Source: Erysipelotrichaceae bacterium (lineage in GTDB: Bacteria; Bacillota_I; Bacilli_A; RFN20; CAG-826). Taken from it: a stretch of 64,000 nucleotides of DNA. Positions 25,814 through 34,978 of this stretch are shown one piece after another. A program made the translations under genes and the position numbers. The notes below the pieces were generated by a model that had not been told where the DNA came from, did not search any database, and saw nothing but the letters and a program-made list of their open reading frames with translations. Position 1 is the first letter of the stretch. Each line of letters starts with the position of its first letter. The stretch is from assembly GCA_015059065.1 (NCBI GenBank), contig SVBE01000002.1, forward strand, positions 1 to 64,000. The letters run 5' to 3'.

Positions 25814-27544
25814 TTAGATTTTGCCTTCTAATGCTTTCTTGGTTTTCTTATCTTTTCTACCAAGTTTATCTGGCTTAATCTCGACTTGTCCAACACCTTC
25901 GATGGAAGTTTCTTTAACTTTCACTGCTGGTGGATTGACGAGGTTGTAACCTTCCTTGTCGAATAAGTGCATAACTTTGCCTTCGAATCCGACATGGATT
26001 TGTGTGCCTGGGGCAACAGCTTTAGAGACTTGATCGCCTTCACCTAAGGAGATTGTTGGAACACGAATGACAACTTGCTTTTCGTCTGGTGCTTGCGCGT
26101 GGACGAAGTATTCAGAACCCATCATTTCGTTAACTAAGATCTCGAGGTCTAAGGCATTAGTCGCTTTTTCCTTTTGAAGGACCATGTGTTCTGGTCTGAC
26201 ACCAAGGGTGATATCTTGTTCAGGAACATCACGTTTGTTGAGCTCTTCAGCTTTCCAACCATGAACTGGGAATGTCTTACCATATAATGTGACACTGTAT
26301 TCTTTGCCTTTTCTATTTAAGTGGGCATCGAATAAGTTCATTTGTGGAGCGCCGATGAATGTCGCGACGAATAAGTTAGTTGGTAAATCGAACACTTCTT
26401 GTGGAGTACCGATTTGTTGAGTATAACCATCTTTCATGATGACGATTCTGTCACCTAAAGTCATGGCTTCAGTTTGGTCGTGAGTAACGTAGATGAATGT
26501 GGAGTCAATCTTCTTTCTTAATAAGATTAATTCCGCTCTCATTTGGTTACGTAATTTCGCGTCTAAGTTTGATAATGGTTCGTCCATTAAGAAGACCTTA
26601 GAATCTCTGACCATCGCTCTACCAATAGCGACACGTTGTCTTTGACCACCAGAGAGGGCTCTTGGCTTTCTCATTAAGTATTGAGTAATACCTAATGTCT
26701 TAGCAGCAGAGAGAACTCTGTCATAGATTTCTTCTTCTGGCATCTTCACTCTCTTAGTTTTGAAGAGTGGGACTGGTGTCACTTTGAGTCTTTCATTTTC
26801 TTCTTCGAATTGTTTGATACGTTTATCGAAGTCTTCTAATAATTTCTCATTGTTCGCACTGATGTTGCCGAGACGACGATCGATACCTTCGATTTCATAT
26901 TTGAGGTCCTTGACTCTCTTATCAGCTTTCTTGGCAGATTCTTCTGCTGGGAAAGGTGATGGTAATGGTTTACCTTGAGCCTCTAATTGAGCCTTTTTAG
27001 CCGCTAAGTTGGCATTTAATTTAGCTGCGTTAGCTTCTGCTTTGGCTAAAGCGCCCATATCGTTCGCTTTTTCTTTTTGAAGTCTCGCGATAGTTCTTGG
27101 TTCTTCAAGTTTAACGCTATCTCTTCTCATCTTGAGATTAGCGATTTCTCTTTCATTTGCTTTGATGGCTTCCTCATCAATACCTTGTTTTTGGACGCCA
27201 TTTTCCATGATTGGTTCTTTGACTAAGTATCTCTTTAATCTCAAAGAGAATGCCATGTTTTCGAAGACCGAGAGGTGTGGGTAAAGGGCATAGTTTTGGA
27301 AGACCATGGCGATATTACGATCCTTTGGTTCAAGGTCATTAACAATTTCACCATCGATGGAAACAGTACCTTCACTGATTTCCTCCAAACCGGCAACCAT
27401 TCTTAAGGTTGTAGATTTACCACATCCAGATGGACCAACGAAGACGACGAATTCTTTATCTTTAATTTCAAGGTTGAAGTCGTGAACCGCTACGACGTGA
27501 TTATCGTAGATTTTCTTAACATCCTTTAAAATAACACTTGCCAT
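25814..27544 (-). CDS. Sugar ABC transporter ATPase (MalK/MsmK/UgpC-like) with coiled-coil insert
   Basis: A 576-residue ATPase that powers the MalEFG-type importer. Walker A GPSGCGKST (37-45), Q-loop Gln83, signature LSGGQ (297-301), Walker B VFLMDEP (317-323), H-loop His355 and a C-terminal TOBE/OB regulatory domain are all present. Normal MalK/UgpC proteins have about 370 residues. The extra 160 or so (about 105-268) sit in the helical subdomain between Q-loop and signature, are rich in Lys, Glu and Ala, and look like a coiled coil. Mycoplasma UgpC/MsmK proteins have, to my knowledge, similar oversize, suggesting a shared trait. Last gene of the operon. Confidence 0.95.
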   Translation of the reverse strand: MASVILKDVKKIYDNHVVAVHDFNLEIKDKEFVVFVGPSGCGKSTTLRMVAGLEEISEGTVSIDGEIVNDLEPKDRNIAMVFQNYALYPHLSVFENMAFSLRLKRYLVKEPIMENGVQKQGIDEEAIKANEREIANLKMRRDSVKLEEPRTIARLQKEKANDMGALAKAEANAAKLNANLAAKKAQLEAQGKPLPSPFPAEESAKKADKRVKDLKYEIEGIDRRLGNISANNEKLLEDFDKRIKQFEEENERLKVTPVPLFKTKRVKMPEEEIYDRVLSAAKTLGITQYLMRKPRALSGGQRQRVAIGRAMVRDSKVFLMDEPLSNLDAKLRNQMRAELILLRKKIDSTFIYVTHDQTEAMTLGDRIVIMKDGYTQQIGTPQEVFDLPTNLFVATFIGAPQMNLFDAHLNRKGKEYSVTLYGKTFPVHGWKAEELNKRDVPEQDITLGVRPEHMVLQKEKATNALDLEILVNEMMGSEYFVHAQAPDEKQVVIRVPTISLGEGDQVSKAVAPGTQIHVGFEGKVMHLFDKEGYNLVNPPAVKVKETSIEGVGQVEIKPDKLGRKDKKTKKALEGKI

Positions 27545-27561
27545 ATATTTTTCCTCCGTTA

Positions 27562-28476
27562 TTATCCTTTAACCGCGCCGCCGGTAACACCTTCGACGTA
27601 GTATTTTTGTAAGAACATGAATAGTAATGTAACTGGTAAGGCAACGATAACACCACCAGCACAGAACATTGTGTAGTAATTGTTGATCATTTCTTTAGTT
27701 AACCAAGAATATAAACCAACAGCGACGTTATATCCACCTGGTGCACCGAATGCGACGTATTGAGCGAAGATGAAGTCGCCCCATGGTCCCATAAATGCAG
27801 TCAAGATCGTATAGATGACGATTGGCTTAGCCATTGGTAAGATGATTTTGATCAACACTTGGGCTCTATTCGCGCCATCGATTCTGGCCGCTTCATCAAG
27901 TGCCTTTGGCACTGTATCGAAGAAACCTTTTGAGACGTGATAGCCCATACCACTACTAGCCACATACACGAGAATCAAACCAGGAACAGCATGCTCTTGA
28001 GTGAGTCCTATATCTTTTAAGATATTGTATAAGACTAATAATGTTAAGAAACCAGGGAACATACCGATAACGAGCATGAAGTTCATTAAGAGTTTTCTGC
28101 CTTTGAAACGGCTTCTTGATAATGTGTATGACATACATAACACAATGAGAGTTTGTAACACTGCCACGAATAAGGCAATGATGAACGTATTCAAGAACCA
28201 AGTTGGGAAACGAGTTTCTGTGAATAATTTAGTGTAGTTACCAAGTCCCCACTCATAACCAGAACCTGAGAATGGGTTACCAGTATTTAAAGTTGGATAA
28301 GTTCTGAAACTTTCAAGAAGAATGAGTAAGAATGGGAATAACCAAATGATAGAGATGAGAGTTAATACGACGTAAATGATGATGTTAGTAACTCTCTTAT
28401 TCTTCTTTTGGGAAGATTTCTTCCTGGTGTTATCAGGAATATAAACGACTTTTTGTTGTTGTAATTCTTCAGCCAT
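27562..28476 (-). CDS. Maltodextrin ABC transporter permease (MalG-like)
   Basis: A 304-residue inner-membrane permease with six predicted helices and the cytoplasmic EAA loop DEAARIDGANRAQVLIKIIL, which contacts the ATPase. It forms the translocation channel with the MalF-like protein. The hydrophilic N-terminal 25 residues are basic and cytoplasmic. Its ATG shares a base with the malF stop codon (TAATG), so the two subunits are translationally coupled, and the ATPase gene follows 17 bases downstream. Confidence 0.95.
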   Translation of the reverse strand: MAEELQQQKVVYIPDNTRKKSSQKKNKRVTNIIIYVVLTLISIIWLFPFLLILLESFRTYPTLNTGNPFSGSGYEWGLGNYTKLFTETRFPTWFLNTFIIALFVAVLQTLIVLCMSYTLSRSRFKGRKLLMNFMLVIGMFPGFLTLLVLYNILKDIGLTQEHAVPGLILVYVASSGMGYHVSKGFFDTVPKALDEAARIDGANRAQVLIKIILPMAKPIVIYTILTAFMGPWGDFIFAQYVAFGAPGGYNVAVGLYSWLTKEMINNYYTMFCAGGVIVALPVTLLFMFLQKYYVEGVTGGAVKG

Positions 28477-29966
28477 TATTGGAAATCCTCCTCGTTCTTC
28501 ATACTTGGAATAATGTTATAGATGACCACAGAGATAAAGGCGACAACAACGAAGACTAAGATACCGATAACGGATGCCATCTTGTAGTTGTTTTGGTTAA
28601 CAGTTAATTTGTATAACCAAGTGATCAATAAGTCAGAGTGACCAGCACCACCTTCAAGGGCGATATCTGAAGGTTCACCACCGTTAACTAAGAAGATAAC
28701 GTTGAAGTTGTTCATGTTGCCGATGAAGCTGGAGAGTAAGTATGGTCCAGTGACGAATAACATATAAGGTAATGTAATCTTGATGTACATCTTCCATGGA
28801 GAAGCACCGTCAATCTTAGCAGATTCGTATAAGTCTGCAGGAATGTTCATCAAGATACCAGAAGTAATTAACATCAAGTATGGAATACCAACCCAAATGT
28901 TAACTAAGATGATTGTAATACGTGCCCACATTGGATCTTTCCAGAATGGAAGAGGTGCTTTGATTGCCCCCATTTGCATGAGGATACCATTGATAAAGCC
29001 TGTGTCAGAGAACATTTTACCAACGTAGAGCAGTGAGATAAATTGTGGAATTGCTATGGAAACAACTAAAATAGTTCTCCATAATTTTTTGAGTTTGATG
29101 CCTTTTCTATTGATGATCATCGCAACGATCATACCTAAGAAATAGTTAGTGAATGTGGCGAAGAATGCCCAAACAAGAGTCCAAACTAAGATTTCACCGA
29201 ATGTGGATGCGAATTTAGATCCACCGAAGTTGAAGACTTCAGCGAAGTTTGCGCCTCCTATCCAAGTGAATAAGTTCTTTGGTGCCAAGTGTTGGCCATC
29301 GTAGTTAGTGAAGGCAATCAAAATCATAAAGAAGATTGGTAAGACAGTAAAAACTAAAATACCTAATAAAGGTAAAGCTAATAAAGTCTTATGGAATTGA
29401 TCGTCGACAAGAGATTGTAAATCTTCTTTTCCGCTTTTTAAAGGTTTGCCAGTAGCAAGAATTTCTTGGGAGATTTTGTTTTGCTTAACGTTGACGTACC
29501 AAGTATAAGCAAAGGCGGCGATAAAGAATAATGAGAGCACGCCATAGAGAAGAATTTGGAACGAGTTATCACCAACATGTTCCACACCCCACTCATCAGT
29601 CCAAGTGTGTGTGATACCTAAGGTATCTAACTTATAGAGGTTTGGTCCACCAACGAAGATCATAAAGACGATAAATACGACCTCGAAGAGCATGAACAAG
29701 ATGCCTCTTAAATATTGTCCTCTCGCCACATTACCAAAGCCTAAAATGAAATAGGAAACTCTAGTTTTGTAATCACCATTTTTCCAGGTGAGAACGATGT
29801 CACGGAAGACATTAGCAATTTTAATGCCTAAACCTTTAAAGAAACGGCCAATAGCAAATGTGAGAGCGACTATGCCAGATGGTATCGACTTAAAAAACTT
29901 AGCAAAATTATGCATAGTACGACGATACTTTGGTAATCGCATGTATTCTAATTCAGTAGTTGCCAT
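28476..29966 (-). CDS. Maltodextrin ABC transporter permease (MalF-like)
   Basis: A 496-residue permease partner of the MalG-like subunit. The C-terminal part (from about residue 195) has six helices and the EAA loop ESAKIDGASPWKMYIKITLP. The long N-terminal part (about 1-190) adds two or three further helices and a polar loop, as in MalF proteins that carry an extra domain, though the sequence differs from the E. coli P2 domain. A GGAGG site precedes the start. A strong hairpin lies between this gene and the binding-protein gene upstream. Confidence 0.95.
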   Translation of the reverse strand: MATTELEYMRLPKYRRTMHNFAKFFKSIPSGIVALTFAIGRFFKGLGIKIANVFRDIVLTWKNGDYKTRVSYFILGFGNVARGQYLRGILFMLFEVVFIVFMIFVGGPNLYKLDTLGITHTWTDEWGVEHVGDNSFQILLYGVLSLFFIAAFAYTWYVNVKQNKISQEILATGKPLKSGKEDLQSLVDDQFHKTLLALPLLGILVFTVLPIFFMILIAFTNYDGQHLAPKNLFTWIGGANFAEVFNFGGSKFASTFGEILVWTLVWAFFATFTNYFLGMIVAMIINRKGIKLKKLWRTILVVSIAIPQFISLLYVGKMFSDTGFINGILMQMGAIKAPLPFWKDPMWARITIILVNIWVGIPYLMLITSGILMNIPADLYESAKIDGASPWKMYIKITLPYMLFVTGPYLLSSFIGNMNNFNVIFLVNGGEPSDIALEGGAGHSDLLITWLYKLTVNQNNYKMASVIGILVFVVVAFISVVIYNIIPSMKNEEDFQ

Positions 29967-29991
29967 AAGTCCCTCCTTATTTTTCTAAAAG

Positions 29992-30025
29992 AGAAGGCAG
30001 TTACAAAAATCCGCAACTGCCTTCT
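29992..30025 (-). terminator. Hairpin between the malE-like and malF-like genes
   Basis: On the minus strand AGAAGGCAGTT (30015-30025) pairs perfectly with AACTGCCTTCT (29992-30002), followed by CTTTT. In such operons a partial terminator or mRNA-stabilising hairpin here lets the binding protein outnumber the permeases; that role is inferred. Confidence 0.75.
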
Positions 30026-30037
30026 AGTATTAATTAA

Positions 30038-31249
30038 TTAGGATAATAAATTCTCAAGACCACCGTCGTAGTCAGCAAGCATTTGTTTTAATTCAGCTTC
30101 AGTCTTTTTGCCTAAGCCATTACCTAATGCTTTTGCGAGATCCCACCAAGAACCTGGATATTGTCCTTGAGCAGTACCTTGGTTCATTTGAAGAGCAACG
30201 ACTCTAGCGACTGGGTCAGCCTGAACAGCACTGTCAGCTTGGGCAGCTTTGTTGGATGGTCCCCAACCTAATTTTTCGAATCTCTTTAATTGAGCATCTT
30301 TGTTAGTTAAAGCAAGAGCGACATCAACAACAGCTTGAGCTCTTTCAGTAGTTGTTTGTGGTTTAGTACCAACTAATTTACAACCAGTGAATGGTTTTAA
30401 CTTGTAAACAGCGTTGCCAACTTTCCAAGATGGTAAGACAGCAACACCCAAGTTATTGCCTAAAGCTTCTTTAGCAGTACCTTTGTCCCAAGTACCGGAG
30501 ACAACAGCAGCAGCTGGAGCTGTGGATGAGCTGAATGCAGCAGCACCGTCACCAGCAGCTTTGAAGGCAGTGGCTTCAGCACATAATTTGTTCATTTCTT
30601 TCATGGCTTCAAGACCATTGGATTTGTAAGTGTCATCGTAAGCAGTGAAGTTACCTTTGGCATCAGTAGTCCATTCGGATTTGGCACCAGCAGCATAGAA
30701 GAATGAAGCATTGTACCAAGCGTTAGCTAAATCCATGTAGAAATACTTGTTGGCAGCTTTACATTTTTCGACGATCTTGTCTAAATCAGCGACATCAGTT
30801 TCACTTAAGACACTCTTATCATAGTAAAGGAAGAATGTGTTATCTGATGTAGTTGGATAAGCATAAACATCACCACTAGTAGTGGCAGCAGCAACAGAGA
30901 CCTTATCGTTTTCATCTGTTACAGTTTTCTTAGCAGCATCTGGTAACTTTGAAATGGCTTTCGCAGTAACTAAACGAGCTAATTGGTCTTGAGCAAAGAA
31001 GTAGACATCAGCACCGGCGCTTGGGTCAGTGATCATGTTACCAGCAGCGGAACCTTCACCAACAGGCTCGATCTTGAATCTGTACTCGAAACCTGAGTGA
31101 TTTTTCTTGAAGTCGTCAAGAAGTTGAGTTGTAGTTTCAACAACTAATTCGTCACACCAAACTTTAATAGTCTTGCCATCATCACCACAGGCTGAAAGCG
31201 CGCCTAAAGAAAGAAGGGCGACAGTAGATAGAAAAAATGCCTTTTTCAT
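30038..31249 (-). CDS. Maltodextrin-binding lipoprotein (MalE-like, SBP family 1)
   Basis: A 403-residue extracellular solute-binding protein. The N terminus is a lipoprotein signal (MKKAFFLSTVALLS, lipobox LSAC, Cys21), so it is tethered outside the membrane. The mature protein is a family 1 sugar-binding fold rich in Ala, Thr and Lys, with VEPV/INP-type beta strands such as KTIKVWCDELVVETT. It would capture maltodextrins released by the amylase and pullulanase upstream and hand them to the MalFG channel. Its own promoter lies upstream, and the hairpin after it favours high expression. The ribosome site (AAAGGA) is unusually far from the ATG, about 13 bases. Confidence 0.93.
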   Translation of the reverse strand: MKKAFFLSTVALLSLGALSACGDDGKTIKVWCDELVVETTTQLLDDFKKNHSGFEYRFKIEPVGEGSAAGNMITDPSAGADVYFFAQDQLARLVTAKAISKLPDAAKKTVTDENDKVSVAAATTSGDVYAYPTTSDNTFFLYYDKSVLSETDVADLDKIVEKCKAANKYFYMDLANAWYNASFFYAAGAKSEWTTDAKGNFTAYDDTYKSNGLEAMKEMNKLCAEATAFKAAGDGAAAFSSSTAPAAAVVSGTWDKGTAKEALGNNLGVAVLPSWKVGNAVYKLKPFTGCKLVGTKPQTTTERAQAVVDVALALTNKDAQLKRFEKLGWGPSNKAAQADSAVQADPVARVVALQMNQGTAQGQYPGSWWDLAKALGNGLGKKTEAELKQMLADYDGGLENLLS

Positions 31250-31270
31250 CTGTTTAAAAAATCCTTTCTT

Positions 31271-31293
31271 GAGGAACTAAAACTAGTTTCCTC
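31271..31293 (-). promoter_or_regulatory. 5' UTR hairpin of the malE-like gene
   Basis: GAGGAACT (31271-31278) and AGTTTCCTC (31285-31293) can pair with one bulged base in the leader between promoter and start codon. It may stabilise the mRNA; no terminator run follows it. Confidence 0.35.
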
Positions 31294-31310
31294 TTTTCTA
31301 ATATAACTAA

Positions 31311-31339
31311 ATTATATAGCAACGACTTTCATCTTACAA
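31311..31339 (-). promoter_or_regulatory. Promoter of the malE-malF-malG-malK-type operon
   Basis: On the minus strand TTGTAA (31334-31339), a 17-base spacer and a perfect TATAAT (31311-31316). The leader would be about 55 bases. No cre-like operator is obvious. Confidence 0.75.
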
Positions 31340-31371
31340 ATATTTTATATATAAAAATCTCATAACTTAAA

Positions 31372-31400
31372 AGGCTGAGCAAACGCCCAACCTTTTTTCA
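31372..31400. terminator. Terminator after the amylase-pullulanase-lipoprotein operon
   Basis: AAAAGGCTGAGC and GCCCAACCTTTT form a long stem with G-U pairs around AAAC. T runs lie on both sides, best on the plus strand; on the minus strand it lies directly after the small lipoprotein gene. Confidence 0.65.
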
Positions 31401-31415
31401 TTTTGTCCTTTGTAA

Positions 31416-31805
31416 TTATTCGCCAACAAAGATGCCAAACAGTTCAATGTAACCACCGACAGCTTCTTCTTCACTAATAGGAGTGTTGAAGTCGAAGAGG
31501 TATTGATCTTCGTCCACTAATGCATGTCTGCTCCAGCCCTTAAATACTGGGTAGAATGGATCAGGAACCGTATCTGGATCCTTGAGTTGAATATCATCCT
31601 TAGAAAATGGTACATCGAAGTCCCACCACGCCACATAATATGGATTATCTGGGTCGTAATGGTTGTAATCAAGGTAACAGTTTATCTTGAAATCCCTCTC
31701 TTTTGGATTGCTTGGATCGTACTTAGATGGAGTCTTTGGACCATTGTTACATCCAGTAAGGAGTAACGCTAATGCTGGTAATAAGATTAATTTTCTCATT
31801 TTCAT
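31416..31805 (-). CDS. Small lipoprotein of the alpha-glucan locus
   Basis: A 129-residue lipoprotein I do not recognise. The signal MKMRKLILLPALAL ends in lipobox LTGC (Cys19). The mature part is acidic and rich in Asp, Pro, Tyr and Trp (for example NPYYVAWWDFDVPF), which could form an extracellular beta-domain that binds carbohydrate; that is only a guess from composition. The frame is open back to 32105 inside pullulanase, but the ATG at 31805 has AGGAGG 7 bases upstream and starts the signal peptide. It lies 13 bases after the pullulanase stop and so belongs to the same transcript. Confidence 0.85.
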   Translation of the reverse strand: MKMRKLILLPALALLLTGCNNGPKTPSKYDPSNPKERDFKINCYLDYNHYDPDNPYYVAWWDFDVPFSKDDIQLKDPDTVPDPFYPVFKGWSRHALVDEDQYLFDFNTPISEEEAVGGYIELFGIFVGE

Positions 31806-31818
31806 TTCTCTGTCCTCC

Positions 31819-34800
31819 TTATGCGTTATAAATCGCGCCTGAATATTGTTCCATCGAGAGTGTTGTTCCATCAAAGGAAACACTGCCGACAGCTGTGACT
31901 TTCGTCTTCGCGCCAACCGCCCATTCAAAGGCATTAGCGGAACGTCCAGAGATAAAGGCACAATATCCGCCGAGATAAACTGCGACAAAGGTTGAACCAT
32001 TACCAGCGCCGAAGTAATTACATTTATCTTTATCTTTATTATTAGATGTGTAGCTGAATCCGTTAGTATTTGGAGTCTTCTTCGCAATTTCTTTTCTCGC
32101 AGCAATCGCAGCCTTTAAAGCTTCCATATAATCGTTTTTGAAAACGCCTTGAGAGACTGAACCCGTGAAAATGGAATCCTTATAGCCAGAGACTTTAATC
32201 TTACGATCCCATTTGAAGGAGTTGCACTTAGTGGAACTCTTATAAGAGTTATGGGAAACACATTTGCCGTACATCTTCACATAATCGTCATTAAGACGTG
32301 ATTTCTCTGGTTCATCTTCAATCTTGTTACGGAATAATTCTTCACCGCCGAGCATGAAGGCGACACCATTAGACATCATCACTGCACAGTTGATAGCAGT
32401 TGATGCTCTCATAACATCTGCGACATATGGAGCTTTAGATGCATCAGTTGCACTACCACCAGTTTCACTAAGTGTCCAGCTGAGTTGATCATATAACGTG
32501 TAGTTATCGTGACATGAAGCATAGTTCACTGTTTGACGTGGGTCTTGGTTAGCATATGTACAAATGGAGTTCGCACCAGTTAACATCTGTCCGACTTCCA
32601 CGGATTTACCACCGACATCGCCAGCGCCTTGGGAGATAAAGCCCCAACCTGGAGTTCTAACATTAGAGCCCCAACCACCATCGTTACCGCCTCTAACCGC
32701 GTTACGACCACCATCGTTGAAGCCACCCATGAAGACTGCTTTATTATTGCCGTTCATCTTGGCATAAACATTATAAGTATCGCCACCTTTATCTTTTGGT
32801 CCGTTGTAGCTAAGAGCCCAACCTTCACCATACATATAGATATCTGGGTCAATCTTATTTAATTCTTGTCTTGCTTTGTTAAGCATATCGATGTCGAGAA
32901 GTTTCATTAAGTCGAAACGGAAACCTTTGACTTTGTATTCTTTGGCCCACCAACATAATGAGTCAACGATATATTTAGTCATCATTGGTGCTTCTGTCTT
33001 CACTTCGTTAGAACATCCTGAACCATCGAAATACACATCGTTCTTTTCATCAAATCTGAAGTAATAACGAGGCATGATTTTTGTAAACACAGTGTTAGCA
33101 ACAGAGGATACGTGGTTATAGACAACGTCCATAATGACACGAGTCTTATTCTTGTTGTTCGCGTATGCTTTTACTAATTCTTTGAATTCTTTAACACGCG
33201 CTGCGCCATCGCGAGGATCTGAGGAATATGAACCTTCAATACAGTTGTAGTTGAGAGGGTTATAGCCCCAGTTGAAGTCCATATGTAATGTGCCATCGAA
33301 TAATGCATCTGGGTTCTCAGCGAGAACATCGTCGACATATTCAGTGGAGACATAGACTTGTTCCTTGGTTTCTTTGCCTTTTTCATCCTTTTTATAGTAA
33401 TAATAGGATTCGTTGTTATCGTGATCAAACATTGGCATGATTTGAATCGCGTTAACACCTAATTCTTCAATATGATCGAAACCAGTTGTCACTTTGCCAG
33501 TGTTACCACTTGCGTCTTTACCACTATAGGATGTGCCTTTTTCATAGAAGGCTTGATAAGTGCCACGACGAGCTTTACCAGTCCAAGTCTTATCTTCAGT
33601 TAAATCTCTAATATGGATTTCATAGATGGATAATTCTTGTGGGGTCTTGATATCTCTTTCAGTGCCATCCCATTTGAGTGGTAACTTATCCCAATCAGTT
33701 GGATTAGTCTTGCTGAAGTCGAGAATCATCGCTCTTTGACCGTTAACACCACAGGCTTTCGCATATGGGTCACAGACTTCGTTAACGCCTTCTGAGTTAT
33801 AAACAGTATATGTGTAGTATCTGTTCTCTAATGAATCGGCAGGGATATCGACATCATAACCAGTAGTGAGAAGTGTCTTTTCCCACACACCACCAGGTTG
33901 CATTGTCATGAAGAAGGAAGTGTGAATATCACTTGCTCCACCACCTTTAATACCCGCGGATTTTGGAGTGCCTTTATTATAGATATTAAGGATAACCGCA
34001 CCTGCAGTTGGAGCCCACACTTTGAATGTGGTCTTATCTTGAGCAAATGTGCATCCGAGGTCATCACCAGAATAGTTGTAATATTTCTTGAAATTCGCAT
34101 CATCATATAACTTATAAGAAGTAACGATAACTGATTGAATCTTATCTGGACGAGAAGCGTATTGAGTCTCGACAACGTATTGAACGTTGACGTGGGCTGT
34201 ATGATTAAATTTGATATCAAAGTCAGCCTTTGTTGGTGTTCCTTCTTTGATGAGTCTTAGATTTTGAGTTCTTTCTTGAATCGCTTGAGAGGAAACGAGA
34301 TAAGCTTTGTCATAAGCATATAAACGATACACTGATGGCACTTCTTTCTTTCCATCGATTGCTTCGCCTGTACAACGGATTGTCTTCCAGTCTACAAAGT
34401 AAGCTTCAGATAATTTTGACATCTTTGTATCATCTTTGGATCGGTAGATGTCAACTTTACCAGCTCTTGCAGAAACGCACCAGACTTCAACCACACCTTG
34501 AGCATTCGGTGGAAATTCATTGAAGTCGAGACGGATATCGAGAGATTGGCCAGTCCAATCATCATCCTTCTTTGGCTTTACGATGAAGTTTAAGAATGTT
34601 TTTCCGGCATAAGCAGCATCCGCTCCTGTATAATCGAGTTCAATATGCCAATAGTTAATGTCACTCTTGTCGTCTTGAATTAAATCGGAGTGTTTGCTGT
34701 CGTTACCTGTAGTCCAAGTGTAAATTTCACGGTCATTATTCTTCTTATCAGTACTGTAATAGTGAATGATGACTTTCTTTACATTTACTTCAGTATCGCC

Positions 34801-34959
34801 TTCATCCGCGGCTTTCGCTTCGTGATAATATTCGGCGACAGGGGTTTCATATTGGATTGGATCTCGGAAATCATCGAGCAGCTTGCCTGGCATTGCCGCA
34901 CCTGCTACTACGAGAATCGAGGCTCCTCCTAAAACCCATAGTTTTTTAAGAGCATTCAT
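31819..34959 (-). CDS. Secreted pullulanase (GH13, type I)
   Basis: A 1046-residue secreted debranching enzyme that cuts alpha-1,6 bonds of pullulan, glycogen or starch. A signal peptide (about 1-23, WVLGGASILVVAGAA, no lipobox) is followed by a pullulanase-associated CBM41-like domain (VIIHYYSTDKKNNDREIYTW), an N-terminal CBM48-like domain, then the GH13 barrel. Motifs are the pullulanase-specific YNWGYNP-type DFNWGYNPLNY, region I DVVYNH, region II GFRFDLMK with the Asp nucleophile, region III GEGW with the acid/base Glu, and region IV SCHDN. AGGAGG precedes the start. It follows the amylase gene 19 bases downstream in one operon. Confidence 0.95.
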   Translation of the reverse strand: MNALKKLWVLGGASILVVAGAAMPGKLLDDFRDPIQYETPVAEYYHEAKAADEGDTEVNVKKVIIHYYSTDKKNNDREIYTWTTGNDSKHSDLIQDDKSDINYWHIELDYTGADAAYAGKTFLNFIVKPKKDDDWTGQSLDIRLDFNEFPPNAQGVVEVWCVSARAGKVDIYRSKDDTKMSKLSEAYFVDWKTIRCTGEAIDGKKEVPSVYRLYAYDKAYLVSSQAIQERTQNLRLIKEGTPTKADFDIKFNHTAHVNVQYVVETQYASRPDKIQSVIVTSYKLYDDANFKKYYNYSGDDLGCTFAQDKTTFKVWAPTAGAVILNIYNKGTPKSAGIKGGGASDIHTSFFMTMQPGGVWEKTLLTTGYDVDIPADSLENRYYTYTVYNSEGVNEVCDPYAKACGVNGQRAMILDFSKTNPTDWDKLPLKWDGTERDIKTPQELSIYEIHIRDLTEDKTWTGKARRGTYQAFYEKGTSYSGKDASGNTGKVTTGFDHIEELGVNAIQIMPMFDHDNNESYYYYKKDEKGKETKEQVYVSTEYVDDVLAENPDALFDGTLHMDFNWGYNPLNYNCIEGSYSSDPRDGAARVKEFKELVKAYANNKNKTRVIMDVVYNHVSSVANTVFTKIMPRYYFRFDEKNDVYFDGSGCSNEVKTEAPMMTKYIVDSLCWWAKEYKVKGFRFDLMKLLDIDMLNKARQELNKIDPDIYMYGEGWALSYNGPKDKGGDTYNVYAKMNGNNKAVFMGGFNDGGRNAVRGGNDGGWGSNVRTPGWGFISQGAGDVGGKSVEVGQMLTGANSICTYANQDPRQTVNYASCHDNYTLYDQLSWTLSETGGSATDASKAPYVADVMRASTAINCAVMMSNGVAFMLGGEELFRNKIEDEPEKSRLNDDYVKMYGKCVSHNSYKSSTKCNSFKWDRKIKVSGYKDSIFTGSVSQGVFKNDYMEALKAAIAARKEIAKKTPNTNGFSYTSNNKDKDKCNYFGAGNGSTFVAVYLGGYCAFISGRSANAFEWAVGAKTKVTAVGSVSFDGTTLSMEQYSGAIYNA

Positions 34960-34978
34960 AAAATGTCCTCCTTATTAC

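Noticed and set aside
31806-32105. Upstream extension of the small lipoprotein frame to 229 residues
   Set aside because: The extension lies within the pullulanase gene in another frame; the ATG at 31805 has an AGGAGG site and begins a clear lipoprotein signal.
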